Source: Streptomyces sp. CB02058
GTDB taxonomy: Bacteria; Actinomycetota; Actinomycetes; Streptomycetales; Streptomycetaceae
Direction of reading: 5' to 3'
Assembly: GCF_001905505.1 (NCBI RefSeq)
Contig: NZ_LIPG01000004.1
Coordinates: 434,001 to 498,000, forward strand
DNA: 64,000 nt
Shown here: one piece after another, positions 40,628-48,543 of the stretch
How the letters are laid out: each line of letters opens with the position of its first letter
Numbering within the stretch: position 1 is the stretch's first letter
Notes under the pieces: model-generated
Databases searched by the model: none
What the model saw: only the letters and a program-made list of their open reading frames with translations
Told to the model about the DNA's origin: nothing
Translations under genes and position numbers: made by a program

Positions 40628-41614
40628 TTGCAGAGCTCATCGACCCCCGCGAGCACCCCGGACACCGTCCTCCAGGTCTCCCCCCTGCTCCCCGCCCTGG
40701 AGGAGTCGCTGGCCTCCGGGTTCCACACGGTGCGGCTGACGGAACTGCCGGACCCCGCGGCCTACGTGCGCGACCACGGCAAGGACGTGGTGGCGGCGGT
40801 GACGAGCGCCCGGGCGGGGGTGGACAACGCTTTGATGGACGCGCTGCCACGACTGGGGGCCATCGTCCATTTCGGTGTCGGATACGAGACGACGGACGTG
40901 GTCCGGGCCCGGGCGCGGGGCATCGACGTGAGCAACACCCCTGACGTGCTCACCGATTGCGTCGCCGATCTCGCGGTGGGCGCCCTCATCGACGTGATGC
41001 GGCGGATGTCGGCCGCCGACCGGTACGTACGCGCCGGGGGCTGGGCCACCGCCCCCTTCCCGCTCGCCACCCGGATGAGCGGGAAGCGGGTGGGGGTCCT
41101 GGGCCTCGGCCGCATCGGCCGGGCCGTCGCCCGGCGGCTCGAGGGCTTCGGCGCGGAGATCTCCTACTGCACGCGCACACCGGTCCCCGGCACCGGCTAC
41201 CGGTATCTGCCCACCGCCGAGGCCCTGGCGGAGGCGTGCGACGCGCTCGTCGTCACCGTCGCGGGCGGGCGGGGCACCGAAGGGCTGGTCTCCGCGGCGG
41301 TGCTGGACGCGCTCGGACCCGAGGGCTTCCTGGTCAACGTCGCGCGGGGCAGCGTCGTCGACGAGCCCGCCCTGGTCGCGGCGGTGCGGACGGGACGGAT
41401 CGCGGGTGCGGCACTCGACGTGTTCACCGACGAACCGCACGTCCCGCCGGCCCTGCTGGAGTCGGACCGGGTGGTCCTGCTCCCGCACATCGCCAGCGCC
41501 ACCCGGGAGACCCGTGCGGCCATGGGCGATCTGGCCCTGCGCAACGTGCGGCGGTTCATGACCGAGGGAGTCCTGCTGACCCCGGTACCGGAAGCCTCTC
41601 CCTCGTCCCATTGA
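40628..41614 (+). CDS. D-2-hydroxyacid dehydrogenase
   Basis: The 328-residue protein has the NAD-binding motif VLGLGRIGRAVARRLEGFG, preceded by the catalytic-domain segment VHFGVGYETTDVVRARARGI, and the catalytic Arg in NVARGSVVDEPAL, a Glu in FTDEPHVPPALL and His in LLPHIASATRE. It reduces a 2-keto acid or oxidises a D-2-hydroxyacid; likely hydroxypyruvate or glyoxylate-like substrates in sugar-acid breakdown. TTG at 40628 is chosen because GGAG lies 7 nt upstream; the frame is open to 40535. It is followed 70 nt later by the dehydratase. Confidence 0.9.
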   Translation: MQSSSTPASTPDTVLQVSPLLPALEESLASGFHTVRLTELPDPAAYVRDHGKDVVAAVTSARAGVDNALMDALPRLGAIVHFGVGYETTDVVRARARGIDVSNTPDVLTDCVADLAVGALIDVMRRMSAADRYVRAGGWATAPFPLATRMSGKRVGVLGLGRIGRAVARRLEGFGAEISYCTRTPVPGTGYRYLPTAEALAEACDALVVTVAGGRGTEGLVSAAVLDALGPEGFLVNVARGSVVDEPALVAAVRTGRIAGAALDVFTDEPHVPPALLESDRVVLLPHIASATRETRAAMGDLALRNVRRFMTEGVLLTPVPEASPSSH

Positions 41615-41642
41615 CGCCGAAGTGAATCCACACATACAAATA

Positions 41643-41652
41643 CTGTCTACAC
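41643..41652. promoter_or_regulatory. CTGTCTACAC site, copy 2 of a shared motif
   Basis: The core CTGTCTACA is identical to copy 1 at 40463 and lies 33 bp upstream of the dehydratase start, inside the 70-bp gap after the first dehydrogenase, in an A/T-rich patch that could hold a promoter. Confidence 0.5.
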
Positions 41653-41684
41653 ATGAGAACGCCGAGCACCTGAGGATGGCCTGC

Positions 41685-42959
41685 ATGGCACGCACCTCCG
41701 AACGCATCGCCGATGTCACCGTGACCCCCGTGGCCTTCCGGGACCCTCCCCTGCTGAACACCGTCGGCGTGCACGAGCCGTACGCGCTGCGCACCGTCGT
41801 GGAGATCACCACGGAGAGCGGGATCAGCGGCATCGGCGAGACCTACGGCGGCGCGGTGCACCTGGAGCGGCTGCGCCGCGCCGCCACCGGGCTCACCGGC
41901 ATGGACGTCTGGAGCCTGAACGATCTGACCGCCCGCACCACGCGGGCACTGGGAGCCGACACCGCGGGCGGCGACGGCATGTCGGGGATGGTCACCGGCA
42001 GCAGCACCGTGGACCGGATCATGTCGCCGTTCGACGTCGCGTGCCTGGACGTCCAGGGCAAGCTCGTCGGCCGGCCCGTCTCCGATCTGCTGGGCGGAGC
42101 CGTCCGTCCTTCGGTGCCCTACAGCGCCTACCTCTTCTACAAGTGGGCCGGGCACCCCGGGCAGGACGACGACGAGTGGGGCGCGGCCCTCGACCCGGCG
42201 GGCCTGGTCGAACAGGCCCGCCGCATGATCGATGTGTACGGCTTCTCCTCCATCAAGCTCAAGGGAGGCGTCTTCCCGCCGGACGAGGAGATGGCCGCGA
42301 TCAGGGCGCTGAAGAAGGCGTTCCCGGACCATCCGCTGCGCCTCGACCCCAACGCCGCGTGGAGCACGGAGACTTCCCTGCGCGTCGCCCGCGAGCTGGA
42401 CGGTGTCCTGCAGTATCTGGAGGACCCGACCGACGGCATCGAGGGCATGGCGTCCGTGGCCGCGCGGACACCGACCCCGCTGGCGACCAACATGTGCGTC
42501 GTCTCCTTCGACGACCTGGCCCCGGCGGTGGCACAGGGAGCCGTGGGCATCGTCCTGTCCGACCACCACTTCTGGGGCGGGCTCCGGCGGTGCGGCCAGC
42601 TCTCCGCGATCTGCGAGACCTTCGGGCTCGGCATGTCGATGCACTCCAACTCGCACCTGGGCATCAGCCTCGCGGCGATGACCCATCTGGCGGCGGCCAC
42701 CCCGCGCCTGACGTACGCCTGCGACACGCACTGGCCCTGGAAGCGGGAGGACGAGGACGTGGTGGACACCGCGCCGCTGCGGTTCAGCGAGGGCGGCGTC
42801 GCCGTACCGACGGCCCCCGGCCTGGGTGTGGAGCTCGACCGCGAGGCGCTCGCGCGGCTCCACCGGCAGTACCTGGACTGCGGACTGCGCGACCGCGACG
42901 ACACCGGCTACATGCAGCGTTTCGACCCGTCGTTCTCGGCCAAGACCCCCAGGTGGTGA
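41685..42959 (+). CDS. Glucarate-dehydratase-like enolase-superfamily enzyme
   Basis: The 424-residue protein has mandelate-racemase superfamily residues: base Lys in SIKLKGGVFP, metal ligands in LRLDPNAAW and YLEDPTDG, ATNMCVVSFDD, SDHHFWGG and the His of MSMHSNSHLGIS. KLKGG, DPN-AW and HSNSH-like patterns are closest to glucarate dehydratase among the subgroups I know. It should dehydrate an aldarate or aldonate to a 2-keto-3-deoxy acid. ATG at 41685 follows GAGGATGG; in-frame ATGs at 41622 and 41676 are less well placed. Flanked by two hydroxyacid dehydrogenases. Confidence 0.85.
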   Translation: MARTSERIADVTVTPVAFRDPPLLNTVGVHEPYALRTVVEITTESGISGIGETYGGAVHLERLRRAATGLTGMDVWSLNDLTARTTRALGADTAGGDGMSGMVTGSSTVDRIMSPFDVACLDVQGKLVGRPVSDLLGGAVRPSVPYSAYLFYKWAGHPGQDDDEWGAALDPAGLVEQARRMIDVYGFSSIKLKGGVFPPDEEMAAIRALKKAFPDHPLRLDPNAAWSTETSLRVARELDGVLQYLEDPTDGIEGMASVAARTPTPLATNMCVVSFDDLAPAVAQGAVGIVLSDHHFWGGLRRCGQLSAICETFGLGMSMHSNSHLGISLAAMTHLAAATPRLTYACDTHWPWKREDEDVVDTAPLRFSEGGVAVPTAPGLGVELDREALARLHRQYLDCGLRDRDDTGYMQRFDPSFSAKTPRW

Positions 42960-42966
42960 CCCTGTC

Positions 42967-43938
42967 GTGCGCATCATGATCGGTCACCGCATCCTGAGCC
43001 GGTTCCACGAACCGCTCAAGGCGGCCACGGAGGGCACGCACGACTGGCTGGACGCCTGGGACTGGGACCCCGGCCGGATCTCCGGCGCCCTGCCCGACGT
43101 CGAGGTGTACATCGGATCGAAGCTCGGGGCCGAGGACGCCCGGCGGGCCGCACGGCTGCGGCTCGTGCACGTCGTCGGCGCGGGCTACGACGGCATTCCG
43201 TTCGACGCGCTCGCCCCCGGGGTGACCGTCGCGACGACCCACCACCACGGACCCTCCATCGCCGAGCACGTGCTGATGTCCGCGCTGATGCTCTCCCGCG
43301 ACGTGCTGACGGCGGACCGGGCGCTGCGCGACGGGCGCTGGAGCAACGTCGCCGTCGACCCCGGACTTCCCTTCGGGTCGACGCTGCGCGGCCGCCGGGT
43401 CGGGATCATCGGATTCGGCGAGACCGGCACGGAGGTCGCCCGGCTCTGCCAGGCGGTCGGGCTCGGGGTGCGCGCCGTGCGGCGCGACCCCACCGCACCG
43501 GTCCCCACCGGCCTGCGGCCGGACTGGGTCGGTGGCGACGACCGGCTTCCCGAACTCCTCGCCGAGTCCGACATCGTGGTGGTGACGGTCCCCCTGGGCC
43601 CCGCCACCCGCGGGCTGATCGGCCCCGACGAGCTGAAGGCGATGGGGCCGGGGTCGCTGCTGGTGAACGTGGCCCGGGGCCCGGTGGTCCAGGAGGAGGC
43701 GCTCTACGAGGCACTCCGCTCCGGCACCATCGGCGGCGCCGCCCTGGACGTGTGGTGGTCGGGGCCGCCGGACCCGCCGAGCCGGCTGCCCTTCCACGAG
43801 CTGTCCAACGTGCTCATGACCCCCCACAACTCGGGCCACACCGCGGACACCTTCGCCGCCCGTGCGGCGGAGATCGCCGGCAACATCGGCCGTCTGCTGC
43901 GCGGCGAACCGCTGGTGAACGTGGTGCGCGGCCCCTGA
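42967..43938 (+). CDS. Second D-2-hydroxyacid dehydrogenase
   Basis: The 323-residue protein has VHVVGAGYDGIPFDALAPGV in the catalytic domain, NAD motif VGIIGFGETGTEVARLCQAV, catalytic Arg in NVARGPVVQEEALYE, and His in MTPHNSGHTADT. It shares only the family core with the first dehydrogenase, so the two probably act on different substrates. GTG at 42967 lies 7 nt after the dehydratase stop; ATG at 42976 is an alternative. It likely ends the rightward catabolic operon, converging with the acyl-CoA dehydrogenase 25 bp away. Confidence 0.9.
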   Translation: MRIMIGHRILSRFHEPLKAATEGTHDWLDAWDWDPGRISGALPDVEVYIGSKLGAEDARRAARLRLVHVVGAGYDGIPFDALAPGVTVATTHHHGPSIAEHVLMSALMLSRDVLTADRALRDGRWSNVAVDPGLPFGSTLRGRRVGIIGFGETGTEVARLCQAVGLGVRAVRRDPTAPVPTGLRPDWVGGDDRLPELLAESDIVVVTVPLGPATRGLIGPDELKAMGPGSLLVNVARGPVVQEEALYEALRSGTIGGAALDVWWSGPPDPPSRLPFHELSNVLMTPHNSGHTADTFAARAAEIAGNIGRLLRGEPLVNVVRGP

Positions 43939-43963
43939 GCCGGCACGGAGAGCCCCGGCCGGG

Positions 43964-45682
43964 CTACGCGTTCATCTCGTACGCCCCCGACAGCGCCTCG
44001 ACCCGCTCCCAGACCCGGGCCGCGCGCGCCTCGTCGACGACCGGACGGCGTACCGCCGCGATGGCCCAGTCCTGCTGCGCATCGGTGGCGGAGTCCTTGC
44101 CGTGCAGTTCGACGGCGTTCGCGGAGAAGTCGCGGACGAGTACGGAGAACAACTCGTCGAGCACGTCCTCGTCCAGACCGGTCAGCCGGGCCTGCTCCAG
44201 GATCAGCTGGCCGTGGACGACCAGGGCGAAGAGCTGCCCGACGGAGAGCAGGAAGTCGAGGTCCCGGCTCTGCCGCTCGTCGGGCGCGATGCGGGACACG
44301 AAGTCGCAGAGCGCGTCCGCCTGTTCCCGGAAGCGGGCGACGTTGGGCACCGAGGCGTACGCGTCGTAGGCGGGGCGCCAGTCGTGGAAGCGTACGGAGC
44401 CGAGGCCGCGGGCCGGGCCCTGCCGGAAGAGGAACGCGTCGTCCGCCGCGTCCAGACGGGTCTCCACGGGCTCGTATCCCGCGGGGTCCAGCAGGTGGTT
44501 GCGCATGAACTTCAGGATGAGGGCGAGGTTGACGTGGACCGTGCCCTCCAGCTTGGGCAGGCCCCGGATCTCCACGGCGGCCTGGGCGAAGTAGGTGTCC
44601 TTCTCGAAGCCCTTGGCCGCGACGACGTCCCACATCAGGTCGACGACCTTCTCGCCCTCCGTGGTCACCTTCATCTTCGTCATCGGGTTGAACAGGAGGT
44701 ACCGGCGGTCGTCGGGCCCGGCGGAGCGGAAGTAGTCGACGGCGCGGTCGCTGAACAGCTTCATGCCGACGAGCCGGACGTAGGCGTCGGCCAGCTCACG
44801 GCGCACGTGCGGGAAGGCGGTGACGGGACGGCCGTAGAGGATGCGGTTGTGGGCGTGGGTGACGGCCTCGTACATCGCGTGCTCGCAGATGCCGATCGAG
44901 GCGGTGCAGAGGTTGAACTTGCCCACGTTGACGGTGTTGAGGGCGGCGTCGAAGGCGGCGCGGCCGGTGTGCAGGACGTCGTCGGGGCCGACCGGGTAGC
45001 CGTCGAGGCGGAACTCGCTGACGTACTTGGAGGAGTCGACGACGTTCTTCACCAGGTGGTAGTCCGGGTGGCGGCTGTCGGCCGCGAAGAAGACGTAGCC
45101 GTCGGGGCCTTCGACGTCGGTGCGGCGGCCGAAGACGGAGACGAGGCCGGCGGCGTTGCCGTTGCCTATGTAGTACTTGGAGCCGGTGGCACGGAAGCCG
45201 CCGTCGCCGTCCGGCTCCAGGAGCATGTCGGTGGAGTAGATGTCGGCGCCGTGCGCCTTCTCCGACAGGCCGAAGGCGAACACCTCTCCCTCGGCGAGCA
45301 GCCGGGCCGCGCGGCTCCGCGCGGCCTCGTTGTCGCTCTGCCAGACCGGGCCGAGACCCAGGATGGTCACCTGCCAGGCGTACCAGTAGTCGAGTCCGTA
45401 GAACCCGAAGATCTCGTTGAGCGCGGCGATCCGGGCGGTGTCCCAGCGCTGGTCCTCGCCCTCGGCGGCGGACGCGGGGGTGAGGAAGGTGGCGAACAGG
45501 CCTTCCTTCGCGGCGAAGTCGAGGAAGTCGCCCAGCCAGGCGCGGGACCGGTAGTCCTCGATGAGCCGGCGCTTGCCGCGCGCCTCGAACCAGTCGACGG
45601 TGGCGCGGAGCAGCCTGCGCGTCTCGGGGTCGAAGTGCGCCGGGTCGTAGGCACGCGGGTTGAACAGCAGCGGGTCGGCCAT
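43964..45682 (-). CDS. Acyl-CoA dehydrogenase family protein
   Basis: The 572-residue protein has the acyl-CoA dehydrogenase layout: an N-terminal helical domain, FAFGLSEKAHGADIYSTD and GFRATGSKYYIGNGNAAGLV (flavin and substrate contacts), and a long C-terminal helical domain. At 572 residues it is longer than the usual 380-400, closer to the acyl-CoA oxidase-like group. The catalytic Glu cannot be assigned with confidence by eye. It oxidises a fatty or branched acyl-CoA with FAD. It follows a PadR-family gene by 46 nt on the same strand and is probably its regulatory target. Confidence 0.88.
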   Translation of the reverse strand: MADPLLFNPRAYDPAHFDPETRRLLRATVDWFEARGKRRLIEDYRSRAWLGDFLDFAAKEGLFATFLTPASAAEGEDQRWDTARIAALNEIFGFYGLDYWYAWQVTILGLGPVWQSDNEAARSRAARLLAEGEVFAFGLSEKAHGADIYSTDMLLEPDGDGGFRATGSKYYIGNGNAAGLVSVFGRRTDVEGPDGYVFFAADSRHPDYHLVKNVVDSSKYVSEFRLDGYPVGPDDVLHTGRAAFDAALNTVNVGKFNLCTASIGICEHAMYEAVTHAHNRILYGRPVTAFPHVRRELADAYVRLVGMKLFSDRAVDYFRSAGPDDRRYLLFNPMTKMKVTTEGEKVVDLMWDVVAAKGFEKDTYFAQAAVEIRGLPKLEGTVHVNLALILKFMRNHLLDPAGYEPVETRLDAADDAFLFRQGPARGLGSVRFHDWRPAYDAYASVPNVARFREQADALCDFVSRIAPDERQSRDLDFLLSVGQLFALVVHGQLILEQARLTGLDEDVLDELFSVLVRDFSANAVELHGKDSATDAQQDWAIAAVRRPVVDEARAARVWERVEALSGAYEMNA

Positions 45683-45728
45683 GGTGGTCCGCCTTCCGAA
45701 GGGGTACGGGTGGGAGGGTGCGGGTGGT

Positions 45729-46295
45729 TCAGGCGCGCGGGCGTGCGCCGCCGAGCCGGTCGAGCGTGGCGAGTACGTCGTCGAGCCAGGCGACGGTCAT
45801 CCGCTCGTACGCGATGCCGCCGCGCAGCACGACGTGCTGGAGCTCCTGGCCGGCGTCGAGCGGTACGGGGGCCTCGGGGCCGGTGAAGTCACGCAGTTCC
45901 CCGGCGAGGTAGTGGGCGAGCCGTTCGCTGTGCACCTGGTGGTGCCGCTCGACCTCGCGGACCAGCGCGCCCGGGTCGTCGAAGGCCGCGCCGCGGATCT
46001 TCACGGCGAGATCGTGGCGCAGGCTCTCGGGTTCGATCGGCTCGTGCAGCCAGAGGGAGAGCGCGGCACGGCCCGGGCCGGCGACGGAGTACTCCTTCTT
46101 GTCCGGCCTGCGTTCCTGCGGGACGTCCCGCACGTCCAGCAGGCCGTCGCTCTCCATGCGCTTGAGCACGCGGTAGATCTGCTGGTGCGTGGCGGTCCAG
46201 AAGTACCCGATGGACCGCTCGAACCTCCGGGCCAGCTCGTAGCCGGAGCCCGGCTGCTCCAGCAGGGAGACGAGGATCGCGTGTTCGAGCGCCAT
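45729..46295 (-). CDS. PadR-family transcriptional regulator
   Basis: The 188-residue protein starts MALEHAILVSLLEQPGSGYE, with the PadR winged helix (LARRFERSIGYFWTATHQQI, YRVLKRMESDGLL, then RRPDKKEYSVAGPGRAAL) and the Vir-type C-terminal helical domain. The ATG at 46295 lies 12 bp from a palindrome that would allow autorepression. First gene of an operon with the acyl-CoA dehydrogenase; the ligand is plausibly an acyl or aromatic acid, but unknown. Confidence 0.92.
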   Translation of the reverse strand: MALEHAILVSLLEQPGSGYELARRFERSIGYFWTATHQQIYRVLKRMESDGLLDVRDVPQERRPDKKEYSVAGPGRAALSLWLHEPIEPESLRHDLAVKIRGAAFDDPGALVREVERHHQVHSERLAHYLAGELRDFTGPEAPVPLDAGQELQHVVLRGGIAYERMTVAWLDDVLATLDRLGGARPRA

Positions 46296-46307
46296 ACCCC
46301 GATCGTT

Positions 46308-46327
46308 CTATGCAACTGGTTGCATAG
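46308..46327 (-). promoter_or_regulatory. PadR operator palindrome
   Basis: CTATGCAAC-TG-GTTGCATAG has perfect 9-bp arms, immediately upstream of the PadR start. PadR proteins typically bind ATGCAAC/GTTGCAT-like or ATGT/ACAT palindromes, so this is the likely autoregulatory site. Its A/T content stands out from the surroundings. Confidence 0.8.
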
Positions 46328-46337
46328 CAAGCGGCGA

Positions 46338-46367
46338 CGGCCGGGTGAGACACGCCTCACCCGGCCG
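46338..46367 (-). terminator. Hairpin terminator of the otnK-otnC operon
   Basis: CGGCCGGGTGAG and CTCACCCGGCCG form a perfect 12-bp stem with loop ACACGC, 16 nt past the aldolase stop on the minus strand and just before the PadR promoter. Confidence 0.85.
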
Positions 46368-46383
46368 CCGCCACGACGGGACC

Positions 46384-47025
46384 TCAGCAATCACCCCACG
46401 GCGAGCCGTAGGTCTCCGCGAGCCCGGCCGCCTCCCCGGGCGTGAGCAGCCGCGGGGAACGCTCGCCGAGGGCGAGGAGCAGGGCGGACACCTCCTCCAG
46501 CTCGACGGCCGCGTCGACGGCACGGGCCATCGTGGTGCCGGCCAGGACGGGGCCGTGGTTCTGGAGGAGGGCGGCGCGGAGCGGGAAGGGCAGCCGCGCC
46601 AGCTCCTCCGCCTGGTCCGCGTCACCGGGCGGGGCGTAGGGGAGGAGCGGGGTCTGCCCGACCCGCATCACGAAGTACGGGGTGAGCGGGGGCACGGCGC
46701 TCCGCCGCGACCACGGCGGGAGGCACGAGACGGCGGTGGCCTGCCGCGAGTGGAGGTGGACGACGGCCCGGGTGCCGGCGTCCCGCCGGTAGAAGGCGCG
46801 GTGCAGGGGGAACTCCTTCGACGGGCGCGGTCCGTCGAGGTGGGTGCCGTCCAGCGCGAGGACGCTGAGCCCTCCGGGGTCGACGTGGGCGAGGTCGGCG
46901 CCGGTGGGTGTGATGAGGATCCGGTCGCCGGACCGGACGCTGAGGTTTCCCGAGGAGCCGGGGCTGAGCCCGAGCGCCGCCAGCCGGGCCCCCGCGGCGG
47001 CGAGTTCGTTGCGGGGGTCGCTCAT
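46384..47025 (-). CDS. otnC: Class II aldolase, OtnC-like (3-oxo-tetronate 4-phosphate decarboxylase)
   Basis: The 213-residue protein has the class II aldolase/adducin fold: LSPGSSGNLSVRSGDRILIT, KEFPLHRAFYRR and the zinc-ligand pair in VVHLHSRQA plus QNHGPVLAG. Coupled directly to an OtnK-like kinase (ATGA overlap at 47022), it matches the known pathway in which OtnC decarboxylates 3-oxo-tetronate 4-phosphate to dihydroxyacetone phosphate. Aldolases of fuculose-phosphate type share this fold; the kinase partner decides the call. Confidence 0.8.
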   Translation of the reverse strand: MSDPRNELAAAGARLAALGLSPGSSGNLSVRSGDRILITPTGADLAHVDPGGLSVLALDGTHLDGPRPSKEFPLHRAFYRRDAGTRAVVHLHSRQATAVSCLPPWSRRSAVPPLTPYFVMRVGQTPLLPYAPPGDADQAEELARLPFPLRAALLQNHGPVLAGTTMARAVDAAVELEEVSALLLALGERSPRLLTPGEAAGLAETYGSPWGDC

Positions 47026-48305
47026 GCCAGCGCGCTCCAGGACTCGGTGAAGATGTCCGTCCCGCCGAAGTTGCCGGACTTCAGGGCGAGATCGACGGTG
47101 TGCTCCCGCCCGCCCGCCCGGCAGTCGGCGCGGGACCAGGTGACGCCCGGGGCGATCGGCGAGCCGATGGACAGGGTGCGGACTCCGAGTGCGGTGACCA
47201 CGGCTCCGCTGGTCTCACCCCCGGCCACGAGGAGCCGCCGGAGGCCCGCCGCGACCAGGTCGGTGGCGCAGGCGGCGAGGGCCCGCTCGACGAGTTCCGA
47301 GGTCGCGGGGCCTCCGTGCGGAGCCGGCTGCTCCAGGTCCGCGAGGTCGTCGACGGCGTAGATCAGGGGCGGCTTCGCCGGGTCGTCGTCCCAGGCGCGG
47401 CGCGCGAAACCCACCAGGCCGGCGACCGTACCGGCGAAGTCGGCGCGCAGGGCGGCCGGATCGAGCTTGCGGTGCGGAAGGCGGGCCCGTGCGTGGGCGA
47501 CCTGGGCGCGGGTGGCGGAGGAGGCGCTCCCGGAGAGGACGGCGCCCGGGTCGCCGGGGCGGGAGGCGGGAATGGCACGGGCAGCATCGGCGTGCGGGCC
47601 GGTGAGTCCGACGGCGAGGCCCGCGGCCCCGGTGACGAGGGTGAGATGCGAGGTGGCGGCGGAGACGGTCGCGAGGTCCTCGTCGCTCACCGCGTCCACG
47701 ACGACGAGCGCGTCCGCGAGGTCCGGGGCGTCGAGGGCCGCCCGCAGCGCGTCGCTGCCCGCGCGCACGGTGTCGAGCCCGATGAGCCGTACGGGGTGCC
47801 CGGTCTGCGGGGCGAGCAGCCGGCCCAAGTGGGAGTCGTGCATCGGGGTGAGCGGGTGGTGCCGCATGGGGCTCTCTTCGAGAAGGTCCTCGTGGACGAA
47901 GAGGCGGCCCTTGTAGACGGTTCGTCCGGTGGCGGGGAAGGAGGGGACGACGACTGTGCGGCGCTCCCCCAGCTCCGCGAGAAGCGCGTCGGCCACCGGG
48001 CCGATGTTGCCGCGCGGGGTGGAGTCGAAGGTGGAGCAGTACTTGAAGTAGAAGCGCTCGCAGCCGGCCCCGCGCAGGGCGCGCAGGGCCGCGAGGGAGG
48101 CGGCGACCGCCTCCCCGACGGGCGCGGTGCGCGACTTGAGGGCCACCACCACCGCGTCCGCGTCACGCACCGCCGGCTCTCCCGTCCCGCCGTCCATGGC
48201 GTCCGGGCCGACGGTCACCACGGTCCGGTGGCCCCGGGCGACGAGCATGGTGGCGAGATCGGTTGCTCCGGTGAAGTCGTCGGCGATGGCCCCGAGGGAC
48301 GGCAT
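47022..48305 (-). CDS. otnK: OtnK-like four-carbon acid sugar kinase (DUF1537)
   Basis: The 427-residue protein begins with GAIADDFTGATDLA, the substrate-binding opening of DUF1537 kinases, followed by FYFKYCSTFDSTPRGNIGPV and VVPSFPATGRTVYKGRLFV, and C-terminal nucleotide motifs VAGGETSGAVVTALG and LALKSGNFGG. It phosphorylates a 3-oxo-tetronate at the 4-position for the OtnC-like aldolase. ATG at 48305 follows GGAGGTCC. The upstream region contains two TGTTAACA sites shared with the divergent oxidoreductase operon. Confidence 0.88.
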   Translation of the reverse strand: MPSLGAIADDFTGATDLATMLVARGHRTVVTVGPDAMDGGTGEPAVRDADAVVVALKSRTAPVGEAVAASLAALRALRGAGCERFYFKYCSTFDSTPRGNIGPVADALLAELGERRTVVVPSFPATGRTVYKGRLFVHEDLLEESPMRHHPLTPMHDSHLGRLLAPQTGHPVRLIGLDTVRAGSDALRAALDAPDLADALVVVDAVSDEDLATVSAATSHLTLVTGAAGLAVGLTGPHADAARAIPASRPGDPGAVLSGSASSATRAQVAHARARLPHRKLDPAALRADFAGTVAGLVGFARRAWDDDPAKPPLIYAVDDLADLEQPAPHGGPATSELVERALAACATDLVAAGLRRLLVAGGETSGAVVTALGVRTLSIGSPIAPGVTWSRADCRAGGREHTVDLALKSGNFGGTDIFTESWSALA

Positions 48306-48368
48306 CGGACCTCCTTGCGTTGGGGGCGGTGCCGGGTGACGTTCCCCGGCAGCCTCGATGTGAAAAAA

Positions 48369-48417
48369 TGTTAACAGACTTTACGCAGGCGAGATCTGCT
48401 GATACTTCTTGTTAACA
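48369..48417. promoter_or_regulatory. Paired TGTTAACA operators for the DeoR regulator
   Basis: Two perfect palindromes TGTTAACA at 48369-48376 and 48410-48417 are 41 bp apart (about four helical turns) in the divergent region between the kinase and the oxidoreductase, within A/T-rich DNA. A DeoR-family gene closes the rightward operon, and DeoR proteins often loop DNA between spaced sites. Confidence 0.65.
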
Positions 48418-48543
48418 CGCTCCCCTGGGGTGCTCGTGCCGTTGCCGAGCCCGCGCCGTCGGAGCCGTTGAACCGAGCTTGTGCCCGTCTAGGAGAGCCC
48501 ATGAATCTGCATCATCTGTTCGCCGGAAACCGGCGACCGGACC

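Noticed and set aside
41622..41684. Extended N terminus of the dehydratase from ATG 41622
   Set aside because: It would run through the CTGTCTACA site and lacks a ribosome site; ATG 41685 is better placed.
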